A DNA stretch of 64,000 nt from Paraburkholderia kururiensis JCM 10599 = LMG 19447 (GCF_003986935.1 NZ_RJZE01000026.1:60260-124259); one strand, 5' to 3'. Positions 42,251-51,095 are shown, numbered from the stretch's first letter. Notes: generated from the letters alone by a model not told the origin. Program-made: numbers and translations.

Positions 42251-42283
42251 TACAACGAAACTACAACGAAACTACAACGAAAC
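42251..42283. repeat. Three perfect 11-bp tandem repeats across the BKACE stop codon
   Basis: TACAACGAAAC repeated three times without a change. On the minus strand the third copy encodes the last residues and the stop of the BKACE gene. Confidence 0.9.
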
Positions 42284-43210
42284 GCTATCGCGCCCCTTGA
42301 GCCCCAGCATGGCCCGCGCTTCGGCCGGCGTCGCGATTTCGAACGAAAGCTCTTCCAGAATGCGGCGAATCTTGCGCACCTGCTCCGCGTTCGACTTCGC
42401 CTTTACGCCTTTGGCCAGATACACGCTATCTTCCAGACCCACGCGCACGTTGCCACCCATAATCGCGCCCAGGGTCACGAGCGACATCTGGTGCCGCCCG
42501 GCACCGAGTACGGAGAATTGATAGTTCTCGCGACCGAACAGGCGATCCGCTGTCGAGCGCATCACGCTGAGGTTCTCGGGGTCCGCGCCAATGCCGCCCA
42601 GAATGCCGATGACGGATTGAATAAAGAACGGCGGCTTCACGAGGCCGCTGTCGACGAAATGGGCGAGGTTATAGAGATGTCCCACGTCGTAGCACTCGAA
42701 CTCGAAGCGCGTGCCGTAATCGCTAAACTCGGTGAGGATATTCTTGATGTCGCGGAAGGTGTTGCGAAAGATCATGTCCTCCATGCCTTCCACGTATTCC
42801 TTCTCCCAGTCGAAGCGCCACGACGTCATCCTGGCCGCCACGGGATGCAGGGAAAAGTTCATTGAGCCCATGTTGAGCGAGCACATCTCGGGCTTCGCCA
42901 CACGCGCATAGGCCAGCCGCTCTTCCAACGTCATGCGCGTGCTGCCGCCCGTCGAGATATTGATAACCGCATCGGTTTGCGCAGCAATTGCGGGCACGAA
43001 CTGGCGGAAGACTTCGGGCGAAGGCGTGGGACGCCCGTCTTCGGGGTTGCGTGCATGCAGGTGAAGAATGGCCGCCCCGGCCTGCGCGGCCTCGATGGCA
43101 TGCGTCGCGATGTCCGCCGGCTTGAAGGGCAGATATTCCGACATCGAAGGCACATGGGCCGAACCGGTGACGGCACACGTGATGATGACCTTGCTGTTTG
43201 AAATGCTCAT
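42272..43210 (-). CDS. BKACE-family beta-keto acid cleavage enzyme
   Basis: A 312-residue TIM-barrel enzyme of the DUF849/BKACE family, which condenses a beta-keto acid with acetyl-CoA and splits it into acetoacetate and a new acyl-CoA. Family motifs: ITCAVTGSAHVPSMSEYLPFKP near the N-terminus, the metal-binding HLHARNPEDGRP (His-x-His), the NISTGGSTRMTLEER loop and GNVRVGLEDSVYLAKG near the C-terminus. The start at 43210 follows GGAAG. First gene of the operon; substrate specificity in this family varies (3-keto-5-aminohexanoate, dehydrocarnitine, others) and cannot be read here. Confidence 0.9.
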   Translation of the reverse strand: MSISNSKVIITCAVTGSAHVPSMSEYLPFKPADIATHAIEAAQAGAAILHLHARNPEDGRPTPSPEVFRQFVPAIAAQTDAVINISTGGSTRMTLEERLAYARVAKPEMCSLNMGSMNFSLHPVAARMTSWRFDWEKEYVEGMEDMIFRNTFRDIKNILTEFSDYGTRFEFECYDVGHLYNLAHFVDSGLVKPPFFIQSVIGILGGIGADPENLSVMRSTADRLFGRENYQFSVLGAGRHQMSLVTLGAIMGGNVRVGLEDSVYLAKGVKAKSNAEQVRKIRRILEELSFEIATPAEARAMLGLKGRDSVSL

Positions 43211-43368
43211 GTAAGCAGTCTTCCAGGTAGGGCCGGATGCACAGCGATCACAACGCGCGATCCGCAAGAAAGAAGCGTGACGCAATGGATAGTAGTGAGA
43301 TACGATCGGCCGCGGAAGGTCATTTACGGACAAGCTGATGTCCCATCAGGACACCGGGAGGAGACACC

Positions 43369-44400
43369 GTGGCGTCGAGATATCCGCTATTGAACGAGCG
43401 CATTTACGCGCCCTACAAGATTGCGGCGCTGGTCGAAGTGCTCGCGGAACAAGGCATCGCGCCGGAGCAGAGTTTGCGGGGAAGCGGCGTTGCGCCGGAC
43501 GAGATCTACGACGCCTCGGTCATGACATCGGTACGGCAGTACGCGACGGTGTGCGCGAACGCGGTGAGAATGTCGTCTGATCCGCGCACGCCATTCAAAA
43601 CCGGAGCGCGTCTTCATCTCGCCGCCTACGGCATGTACGGGTATGCATTGATGTCGTGCCTTTCGCTGCGAGATTACTTTCGGCTCGGCGTGAAATACCA
43701 TCGGCTCGCCACGCCGACGCTCACCATTGAATGGACGGAGTACCCGAAGACTTCGGTATGGACGTTCCCGGACGCGTTCTCGTCGCATTTTCCGCATCAC
43801 GTCCAGCAATTCCTGCTGGAACAGCAGTACACGCAACACGTCACGCACCTGCAGGACGTTGCGGGCCGCAAGTGTCCGCCGCTGCTTGCGCGCTTCTCGT
43901 ACCCGGAGCCCTCGTATGCCGCGATCTACGAGGAGTACCTGGGCTGCCCGTGCGAGTTCGGTACGCCGGAATGCGAACTCATTTACGACAGCGCCATACT
44001 CGAATTGCAGCCGCATCTCGCGCACCGGCATTCCGCGGCGCTTCTGCAGGAAACGTGCGACCGGCTCATCGGGCAAGCGAAAACGTCGTCCGGTGTCTCG
44101 GGCGAGGTGTATCAGGTGTTGATGCGCAAGCCCGGCGAATTTCCCGGCATGGAAACCGTGGCCGCCGCATTGAAGATGACGAGCCGCACGCTGAGACGGC
44201 ACCTCGCGTCGGAAGGAACGTCGTTCGTCGCCATCGTGGACGACGTTCGATGCTCGCTCGCCACCGAATACCTGAAGACCACCAAGCTGAGCACAGACGA
44301 CGTCGCCATGCTGGTCGGCTTCAGCGACACGGCGAATTTCCGCAGGGCACTCAAGCGGTGGACGGGCAAAGGGGCAGGCGAAATTCGGGATCAGGACTAG
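43369..44400 (+). CDS. AraC-family regulator of the BKACE operon
   Basis: A 343-residue AraC protein of the group with an N-terminal arabinose-binding-like domain (pfam Arabinose_bd type; relatives OruR, ArgR of Pseudomonas). The C-terminal two helix-turn-helix domain covers about residues 240-340 (GMETVAAALKMTSRTLRRHLASEGTSF and DDVAMLVGFSDTANFRRALKRWTG). It starts at GTG 43369 after GGGAGGAG. Divergent from the BKACE gene, it is the probable activator of that operon. Confidence 0.9.
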   Translation: MASRYPLLNERIYAPYKIAALVEVLAEQGIAPEQSLRGSGVAPDEIYDASVMTSVRQYATVCANAVRMSSDPRTPFKTGARLHLAAYGMYGYALMSCLSLRDYFRLGVKYHRLATPTLTIEWTEYPKTSVWTFPDAFSSHFPHHVQQFLLEQQYTQHVTHLQDVAGRKCPPLLARFSYPEPSYAAIYEEYLGCPCEFGTPECELIYDSAILELQPHLAHRHSAALLQETCDRLIGQAKTSSGVSGEVYQVLMRKPGEFPGMETVAAALKMTSRTLRRHLASEGTSFVAIVDDVRCSLATEYLKTTKLSTDDVAMLVGFSDTANFRRALKRWTGKGAGEIRDQD

Positions 44401-44680
44401 CGCCTGTTCACATGAGAAGCAGGCACGGGCGCGATACCGCGTCGCACAATAAGAAAATTCCCCGTTTAGCGCGTGGCCGCAGAGCGCGCTATGATGCCAA
44501 ATCGATGTGGCGCGCTTCCTGGCACCTTTTTCATGGCACCTTCGTGGCGTCCCTTATTGCGCCCCTCGTGGCGCCCCTCGTGCGCGCCGCAGCCAGACGG
44601 AAAAGCCACGGGATCGCGCCCCGAACGCTGCAATGACGAAACGCGTCCGGAACACGCAACGGACAGAAAGGAGACATGCG

Positions 44681-45451
44681 ATGTGGTTCGTTGGAAAAAG
44701 CGAGCTTCTCTCGCTCATCGAAAAGAATTGCCTTGAAGAGGTGATGCCGGCATTCAGCGATCATCGCATCCTGCGCAAGAATGCCCTCGTCTATCGCCCG
44801 GACGAACGCAGCGACTACGTCTATCTGCTCAAGGTGGGTCACCTGCGGCTTTATCGCATTACCGAAGACGGGCAGGAAATCACGCTGTCGTTCATCAAGG
44901 CCGGCATGCTGTTCGGCGACGGCGACGTGCTCAACGAAACCAACTATTCGCATTACGCGCAAACACTCACGGATTGCCGCATCTGCTACATCAACAAGGC
45001 GGACTTCAAAGACCTGCTCGACCGTTACGCCGTCATCAGCCAGTTCGTGCTGCGCAGCCATCATCAGCGCTGGCAGGAAGCGCAGCAATTGATCGAAAGC
45101 CTCTCGCTGCACGAAGTACGCAAACGGCTGATCAACATTCTTTCGATGTTCGCGCGCCAGATCGGCAGTCCGTTCGTTCACGCAGGCGTGGGTACCGGCA
45201 TTCTCATCGACCTCTCGATACCGCAAGACAAGCTCGCGGAATTTATCGGCACCTCGCGCGAGTCGGTGAACCGGCACTTCAGCGACCTCAAGAACGAAGG
45301 TCTGGTCGACACGTATCAGCGCAAGATCGTGTTGACGCCCGCGTTCATCGCGCAGTACCTGCCAGAAGCGGAAACGCCTGCCGTGAAGACGGCGCCTCCG
45401 CCCGTGAAGGGCACGCACCACGACATCAAGGTGCCGTTAGTGGGCGCGTGA
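44681..45451 (+). CDS. Crp/Fnr-family regulator
   Basis: A 256-residue regulator with an N-terminal cyclic-nucleotide-binding-like beta barrel (VYLLKVGHLRLYRITEDGQEITLSFIKAGMLFGDGD) and a C-terminal winged helix (IPQDKLAEFIGTSRESVNRHFSDLKNEGLVD). The Fnr-type cysteine cluster is not present, and the residues that bind cAMP in Crp are not clearly conserved, so the ligand is unknown. AAAGGAG precedes the ATG at 44681. Its last 15 bases overlap, on the opposite strand, the end of the racemase gene. Confidence 0.87.
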   Translation: MWFVGKSELLSLIEKNCLEEVMPAFSDHRILRKNALVYRPDERSDYVYLLKVGHLRLYRITEDGQEITLSFIKAGMLFGDGDVLNETNYSHYAQTLTDCRICYINKADFKDLLDRYAVISQFVLRSHHQRWQEAQQLIESLSLHEVRKRLINILSMFARQIGSPFVHAGVGTGILIDLSIPQDKLAEFIGTSRESVNRHFSDLKNEGLVDTYQRKIVLTPAFIAQYLPEAETPAVKTAPPPVKGTHHDIKVPLVGA

Positions 45452-46096
45452 AAGTGCCTGCCGCAGCGCCGCCACACCGCTTTGCGGACTCGAGAGCACC
45501 GGCACGCGCGTCGTGCCGAGCGACGGCACGAGCCGCGCCATCGAAACCTGCGCGAGCACGATAACGTCCACCGTCTCGGCAAGCTCGAGAATGGTTTGCC
45601 GCAGAATCTCGTCGTGACGCGCCGTATCGCCTGCGAGCAGCGCTTCGAATGCCGCTTCCGCCACGCGTTCCACCACAGCGATTTCGCGCGAGGCCTCCTG
45701 CGCCTTTTTGCGGATGAGCCGCACGGTGGGCTCCAGTGTGGTCTTTACCGTCGCCACCACACCGATGCGCGAGCCGAGGCGGCTCGCTTCCTCGGCCATC
45801 GTCTCGTCGATCTTCATGATGGGTGTGCGCACCATGCCGCGCACCACGTCCACCGCCTCGCCCACTGACGAGCACGCGTTCAGGATGTAATCGGCGCCCA
45901 TAGCCTGTGCGTTGGCCATGTACGTGTAGAGGCGCGCCGTGACTTCGGGCGTCAGATGCCCCGCCGCGCGCACGTCGTTGAGCAGGCTGTCGTCCACGAT
46001 GTTGATCATGCGGACATCGGGCAGTTGCTGGTTGAACTGGTCTTTGAGCGGCTGCACGGTGACGGGGCCGGTGTGTACGACGACGATGGTGGTCAT
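45437..46096 (-). CDS. Asp/Glu/hydantoin racemase-family protein
   Basis: A 219-residue protein of the aspartate/glutamate/hydantoin racemase superfamily. The first catalytic Cys is in ILNACSSVGEA (near residue 73). At the second position, where a Cys is usual, the sequence reads VIVLAQVSMARL, so the second cysteine is missing; this resembles maleate-isomerase and related non-racemase members. The start at 46096 is chosen over an upstream ATG because it gives the family's N-terminus. Last gene of the permease/binding protein/ATPase operon, 62 bases after the ATPase gene. Confidence 0.8.
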   Translation of the reverse strand: MTTIVVVHTGPVTVQPLKDQFNQQLPDVRMINIVDDSLLNDVRAAGHLTPEVTARLYTYMANAQAMGADYILNACSSVGEAVDVVRGMVRTPIMKIDETMAEEASRLGSRIGVVATVKTTLEPTVRLIRKKAQEASREIAVVERVAEAAFEALLAGDTARHDEILRQTILELAETVDVIVLAQVSMARLVPSLGTTRVPVLSSPQSGVAALRQALSRAH

Positions 46097-46158
46097 GTCT
46101 TTCAGGTTTCCGTAATGAATGGCAAACGCGGAATGGCACACGCGGAGTGGCAAATGTA

Positions 46159-47661
46159 TCAGGCAGTAGCGGCCGCCATGACGCGTTCCTGGGTGGCTTC
46201 GTCGCGCTCGAACAGGCCGTTCACACGGCCTTCGCGCACAACGAGGATACGATCGCTAATAGCAAGCACTTCCTGCAGGTCCGACGAGATCGCGATAATC
46301 GCAACGCCTTGCGCCGCGAGTCGAGCGAGTACCGCGTGCACCTCGGCCTTGGCGCCGATGTCGATGCCGCGGGTGGGCTCGTCCACGATCAGAAGGCGCG
46401 GGTGGAGCGCCAGCCATTTGGCGAGCACGACCTTCTGCTGGTTCCCGCCGCTGAGATTGACGACCTTCTGTTCGATGGAAGGCGTCTTCACGCCGAGTTC
46501 GCGAACGAACTGGCGGCAGCGTTCATCTTCTTGCGCGCGCTTGACGAATTGCAGCGGCGAGTAGGTTTCAAGATGCGTGAGGCTGAAGTTCTCGCGTACG
46601 CTCATGCCGGCCACGAGCCCCTGCGCCTTGCGGTCTTCGGTTGCGAAGCCGATGCCATGGGCGATGGCGTCGTGCGGGCTGGCAATCGATGCAGGCCGTC
46701 CATCGATGAGCACTTCGCCCGTCGCCGGGCGCATGCCGAAAATCATTTCCATGATCTCGGTGCGCCCCGCGCCCACGAGACCCGCAATACCGAGAATCTC
46801 GCCGCGATGCACGCTGAACGAGATGTCGCGAATCCAGCCGGCCGCGCCGCTGCGGGTGCGCAGCGAAAGGCCGCGCACTTCGAGCACGATTTCGCGTGTC
46901 GCGTGGGATTCCGATTTCGCGTAAAGCTCGCTCAATTCGCGCGCCACCATTTCACGCACCAGCCATTCGCGGTCCACGTCGCGCATTGCGGCGTCCGCCA
47001 CGGTGGATCCGTCGCGCAGCACGGTCACCCGGTCTGCTAGTTCGAACAACTCTTCCAGCCGGTGCGAGATGTACACGATGCCGATGCCGCGCTCGCGAAG
47101 CCGCTTGATGAGATCGAGCAGCAGCCGCGTTTCATGATGGCTGAGCGACGCGGTGGGCTCGTCCATGATGAGAATCTTCGGCTCGCAAGACACTGCCTTC
47201 GCGATTTCCACCATCTGCTTTTGCCCCACGCTGAGACCGCTCACGAGCCGGCGCGGGTCGAGCGTCATGCCGATGTTGGCCAGCAGTTCGCTCGCCTGTG
47301 CGTTCATGCGCGCACGATCGATGAAGCCGAAGCGATTGAGCGGCTCGCGGGCCAGAAAGATGTTTTCGGCAATGCTCAGGTTGTCGACAACCGAAAGCTC
47401 CTGATAAATGATGCCAATGCCCAGTTCACGCGCGTGGTTGTTATCCGCGAGCACGACGGACTGCCCCTCGACCAGAATCTGCCCGCCGGCATCCGGTTGC
47501 AGCACGCCGGTCAGTATCTTCATGAGCGTGCTCTTGCCCGCCCCGTTCTCGCCCGCAAGCGCGAGCACTTCGCCGCGCGTAACGTGCAGGCTGACGCGAT
47601 TGAGCGCCCGTACGCCGGGAAAGGTTTTCGAGATGTTGCGGACTTCGAGAAAGGGGGTCAT
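46159..47661 (-). CDS. Sugar ABC transporter ATPase (RbsA type)
   Basis: A 500-residue double ATPase of the CUT2 (ribose/xylose/galactose) type. The first half has Walker A ALAGENGAGKSTLMKIL, signature SVGQKQMVEIAKA and Walker B LIMDEPTASL. The second half has a degenerate Walker A (GIAGLVGAGRTEIMEMIFG), signature LSGGNQQKVVLAKW and LIVDEPTRGIDI, the normal pattern for RbsA. Third gene of the operon, 120 bases after the binding protein, with a strong hairpin between them. Confidence 0.93.
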   Translation of the reverse strand: MTPFLEVRNISKTFPGVRALNRVSLHVTRGEVLALAGENGAGKSTLMKILTGVLQPDAGGQILVEGQSVVLADNNHARELGIGIIYQELSVVDNLSIAENIFLAREPLNRFGFIDRARMNAQASELLANIGMTLDPRRLVSGLSVGQKQMVEIAKAVSCEPKILIMDEPTASLSHHETRLLLDLIKRLRERGIGIVYISHRLEELFELADRVTVLRDGSTVADAAMRDVDREWLVREMVARELSELYAKSESHATREIVLEVRGLSLRTRSGAAGWIRDISFSVHRGEILGIAGLVGAGRTEIMEMIFGMRPATGEVLIDGRPASIASPHDAIAHGIGFATEDRKAQGLVAGMSVRENFSLTHLETYSPLQFVKRAQEDERCRQFVRELGVKTPSIEQKVVNLSGGNQQKVVLAKWLALHPRLLIVDEPTRGIDIGAKAEVHAVLARLAAQGVAIIAISSDLQEVLAISDRILVVREGRVNGLFERDEATQERVMAAATA

Positions 47662-47718
47662 CGCGTGTCTCTCAAGCATGCTTCTCAAGCGGTATCTGCA
47701 GATACGACTCGCATCATG

Positions 47719-47746
47719 CACGGGCCGCTATCCAGAGCGGCCCGTG
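47719..47746 (-). terminator. Intercistronic hairpin after the CUT2 binding-protein gene
   Basis: Perfect 11-bp stem CACGGGCCGCT / AGCGGCCCGTG with a 6-base loop, 35 bases after the binding-protein stop. No T-run on the minus strand. Same position as the hairpin in the galactan operon. Confidence 0.65.
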
Positions 47747-47781
47747 TTTCTTCGTGATGCGACATTTACCGATAGCTGGCG

Positions 47782-48747
47782 TTACTTGGTGTAGGTGCCC
47801 AGATTGGCCTTGGTCACCACCGTCACGCCCGTGTCGATGTCCTGCGCGCTGGTTTCCTTGCCCTGAATCTGCGCGTAGAGGTGATCTACGGCAAGACGTC
47901 CCATCGTGACCGGCCGCTGCACGATGATGCCCTGAATCAGGCCGTCTTTGACGCCCTTGATCGTATCCGGCAGATCGTCGAAGGCCAGCACTTCGAGCTT
48001 GCCCTTCTTGTCGCCGAATTCGCGCGTGCTGAGCACCTTCGCGACGGCGGGACCACCCACCTGGCTCACGCCGAAGATGCCCTTCAGTTGCGGATGCGCA
48101 CGCAGCGTCGTTTCGACCACCGACACGCCGCGCGCAAGATCGTCGTCCGTGCCCTGCGTTTCCACGATCTTGATGCCCGGATATTTCGCGAGTTCCTGCT
48201 TGATGCCCGTGATGCGCTCATTCAGGTTCACTGCACCCAGCTGGCCCGTGATGATCGCCACTTCGCCGTTGCCGTTGAGGGCCTTGGCCATGGTGGCTGC
48301 CATGGTCGCGCCAGCGGCCACGTTGCTCGTGCCGATATACATGGAGCGGCCGCTCTTCGGCGAGTCCGAATCGTAGGTGAGTACCTTGATGCCGTTGCGC
48401 TTCGCCTGCTGAATCACGTTCTCCACGGACTTCGGTTCATTCACCGAAATCGCGATGCCGTCCACGTGGCGCGCCATCAGGTCTTCGATGATCTGTACCT
48501 GTGTCGATCCCTGCGTATTCTGCGGCACGACCCATTGGTAATTGATGTTGTACTTCTTCGCTTCCTCTTTCGCGCCCGTGTTGCAGTCGTCGAAGAAGGG
48601 CACGGCCACCTTCGGGATCACGGCAACGGAAATGGACTGCGGGTCCTTGGCAGATGCCGGTTGCGCGAGCACCGTGCCCAGCGCGGCCGCGGCCAGTGCG
48701 AAGCTTGCGCCATTGACGATCGCCTTGCGAAGCAGACGGGATTTCAT
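47782..48747 (-). CDS. Periplasmic sugar-binding protein (CUT2 type)
   Basis: A 321-residue type-I periplasmic binding protein (RbsB/rhamnose-binding-like). A signal peptide covers about residues 1-33 (ending QPASAK). Seen: GSTQVQIIEDLMARHVDGIAISVNEPKSV and VLTYDSDSPKSGRSMYIGTSN, the family sugar-contact segments. GGAGACAACAC precedes the start. It works with the permease upstream and the ATPase downstream. The ligand is unknown. Confidence 0.93.
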   Translation of the reverse strand: MKSRLLRKAIVNGASFALAAAALGTVLAQPASAKDPQSISVAVIPKVAVPFFDDCNTGAKEEAKKYNINYQWVVPQNTQGSTQVQIIEDLMARHVDGIAISVNEPKSVENVIQQAKRNGIKVLTYDSDSPKSGRSMYIGTSNVAAGATMAATMAKALNGNGEVAIITGQLGAVNLNERITGIKQELAKYPGIKIVETQGTDDDLARGVSVVETTLRAHPQLKGIFGVSQVGGPAVAKVLSTREFGDKKGKLEVLAFDDLPDTIKGVKDGLIQGIIVQRPVTMGRLAVDHLYAQIQGKETSAQDIDTGVTVVTKANLGTYTK

Positions 48748-48797
48748 TGTGTTGTCTCCAGGTTTATAAGATTGATGAGCCAAGCTGCGCGATGTTG

Positions 48798-49796
48798 CTA
48801 TCGCGCCTTACGGCGCAGTCTCCAGATGTCGATGCTGACCGCAATCAGGATGACGCAACCCGTAATGGTTTGTTGTGCGTAGGTATCGATGTTGAGCAAC
48901 ACCACGCCGTTGGTGATGATGCCGGCGAGTGCCGCGCCGATCACCGCGCCCTCCACACTGCCGGCGCCGCCCGAAAGGCTCGCGCCGCCAATTGCGGCTG
49001 CGGCAATCACGTCCAGTTCGGCGCCGAAGCCCGCAGCCGGTTCGGCCGATACGAACCGCGAGAAGCTGATGACGCCCGCAAGTGCGGCGATCACGCCCGA
49101 GAGCAGATAGACGAGAAACTTCACGCGGTGCGTGCGCACGCCGCTCAAGTGCGCCGCGGTCTCGTTGCCGCCCGTCGCGTAGACGTGGCGGCCAAAACGC
49201 GTGCGCCGCATGACGACGGAAAAGCACGCCGCCAGCACTACCATCACGACCACCGGCACCGGAATGAAGCCCACGTAGCCCTGGCCGAGATACGTGAAGC
49301 CGTCCGGCACGTCCGGTGTAACGGGCACGCCTTTGGTGATGATGTACATGAGGCCGCGCCCGATGCTCAGTGTGCCGAGCGTTGCGATGAACGGCGGCAA
49401 TTGCACACGCGTGACGAGCAGGCCATTCGCGGCACCGGCCACCACACCCGTGGCGAGCCCGGCCGCCACGGCGACGAACGCGTTGAGCCCATGCTGGAAC
49501 GCAAGTGCCGTGATGAGCGACGACAAACCCATGACCGACCCGACAGAAAGGTCGATGCCGCCCGTCACGATCACGAGCATCATGCCGATCGCCATGATCG
49601 CGGTGAGCGAGAACGAGCGGAACACGCCCATCAGATTGTTGGTGGTGAGGAAGTACGGAGAGCACAGGCTGATCAGCACCCCCACGGCAATCAGCACCGC
49701 GAATATGTTGAATTCCCGCACACCGAGGCACGCTCGCACGGTCGCGAGCAGGCGGGATTCGGTATGCGCCTCGACGCGGGTGGGAATGGCTTTCAA
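48798..49796 (-). CDS. Sugar ABC transporter permease (RbsC type)
   Basis: A 332-residue, roughly ten-helix permease of the CUT2 family; the diagnostic GGIDLSVGSVMGLSSLI and ATGGNETAAHLSGVRTHRVKFLVYLLSGVIAALAGVI are present. The start is probably TTG at 49796, because AAGGAGA lies 7 bases upstream; an ATG between them is out of frame and stops at once. First gene of the operon, an unusual order for CUT2 systems, where the binding protein or ATPase normally comes first. Confidence 0.88.
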   Translation of the reverse strand: MKAIPTRVEAHTESRLLATVRACLGVREFNIFAVLIAVGVLISLCSPYFLTTNNLMGVFRSFSLTAIMAIGMMLVIVTGGIDLSVGSVMGLSSLITALAFQHGLNAFVAVAAGLATGVVAGAANGLLVTRVQLPPFIATLGTLSIGRGLMYIITKGVPVTPDVPDGFTYLGQGYVGFIPVPVVVMVVLAACFSVVMRRTRFGRHVYATGGNETAAHLSGVRTHRVKFLVYLLSGVIAALAGVISFSRFVSAEPAAGFGAELDVIAAAAIGGASLSGGAGSVEGAVIGAALAGIITNGVVLLNIDTYAQQTITGCVILIAVSIDIWRLRRKAR

Positions 49797-50071
49797 CGCA
49801 TGTCTCCTTGATCGTGTTCTTGCGCTTCCTTCAATGCGCAAAGAGTACGGGGAGGTCCGGTTGCGAAACTGTGATGGGCGTCATACAACGGGATCGGGGT
49901 TATCCCTCAAGGTGACGGCAAAAGGGGGGCAGCGCGCCGCCGGTGCCTGGCGCAGCAGCGCGCACGCTATGACGAGCGTCACAGACTTGGCGGCGCGGAA
50001 CTCGCTACGCTGCGTGAAAGAACAGGCGCATGGGCGTCTGTCCCTTGAACCCGATCTGGAGGAGAGAGCGC

Positions 50072-50974
50072 ATGACCAAGCGTGTGATAGTGACCGGCGG
50101 CAGCGGCCTGGCCGGCAAGTGGGTAGTGGAGAATCTGGTCCAGCATGGCTACGACGTAATGAATCTCGACCGCGTGCCGATGCCAAAGCGCACGGTGCGC
50201 ACGCTGATTGCCGACATCACGGACGCGGGCCAGGTGTTCAACGCGCTCGCCTCCAGCACGGCGCCGGTGGAGTTCGCCGACGACCTGGAGCCGAAGCCCA
50301 TCGACGCGATCGTCCACTTCGCGGCCATTCCGCGCATCATGATCACGACCGACAACGAGGTCTACCGCATCAACGTGATGGGCACCTACAACATTCTCGA
50401 CGCGGCCTCGAAGCTCGGCATTCGCAAGGTGATCGTCGCGTCGAGCGAGACGACCTACGGCGTGGTGTTCGCCCACCGCCATCGCGATCCCGCGTATTTC
50501 CCGCTCGACGAGACATATCCCGTCGATCCGATGGATAGCTACGCCACGTCGAAGGTGGTGAACGAAGTCACGGCGAAGGCGTTCCACGCGCGTACCGGTT
50601 CGGACATTTACTGTTTCCGCATCGGCAACGTGCTCGATCCCGAGGACTACGCGAAGTTCTCCACCTGGAACCAGGACCCGGCGCTGCGCAAACGGATTGC
50701 GTGGAGCTACATCGACGGGCGCGACCTCGCCGAGGCGAGCCGGCTCGCGATCGAAAAAGACGGGCTGGGCTTCGAGGTCATGAACGTGGCGGCAGACGAC
50801 GTATCGTCCGACCTGCCCACGCGCACGCTGCTCGATCGCTACTACCCGGGCGTGCCGGTGAAGAAGCAGCTGGGCGAATTCGAGACGCTGCTCAGCAATG
50901 AAAAGCTCAAGCGCCTGCTGGGCTGGAAACAGCAGCATTACTGGCGCGAAGAGGCGAAGCGCTTCGGCAAATAA
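50072..50974 (+). CDS. NAD-dependent epimerase/dehydratase
   Basis: A 300-residue extended SDR. The NAD motif is VIVTGGSGLAGKWVVENL (Gly-x-Gly-x2-Gly type), the catalytic Tyr-x3-Lys is YATSK and the Ser/Thr upstream is in VASSETTYG. GGAGGAGA precedes the ATG at 50072. It is divergent from the CUT2 operon, 275 bases apart, so it may process the sugar imported by that system. A hairpin follows its stop. The substrate class (nucleotide sugar or free sugar) is not decidable. Confidence 0.88.
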   Translation: MTKRVIVTGGSGLAGKWVVENLVQHGYDVMNLDRVPMPKRTVRTLIADITDAGQVFNALASSTAPVEFADDLEPKPIDAIVHFAAIPRIMITTDNEVYRINVMGTYNILDAASKLGIRKVIVASSETTYGVVFAHRHRDPAYFPLDETYPVDPMDSYATSKVVNEVTAKAFHARTGSDIYCFRIGNVLDPEDYAKFSTWNQDPALRKRIAWSYIDGRDLAEASRLAIEKDGLGFEVMNVAADDVSSDLPTRTLLDRYYPGVPVKKQLGEFETLLSNEKLKRLLGWKQQHYWREEAKRFGK

Positions 50975-51015
50975 CGTAGAAGGGCCGCCGCGAGCAATCC
51001 TGCGGCCCCCGCTCG

Positions 51016-51061
51016 CCTCCTCTCCCCCTCTCCCGCCCTTTCCTCCCGCCCCCGCCCCCCC
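51016..51061. repeat. Homopyrimidine-rich tract
   Basis: A 46-base run almost wholly C and T (with a few G) on the plus strand, between the epimerase stop and acoR. Such tracts can form triplex structures; it may also act in transcript termination. Confidence 0.7.
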
Positions 51062-51067
51062 GCCGCG

Positions 51068-51095
51068 CCACAGCATCCCGCAAGGCATGCTGTGG
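51068..51095 (+). terminator. Terminator-like hairpin after the epimerase gene
   Basis: CCACAGCAT / ATGCTGTGG, 9-bp perfect stem with a 10-base loop, followed by TTT. Lies 94 bases after the epimerase stop and 180 bases before acoR. Confidence 0.5.
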
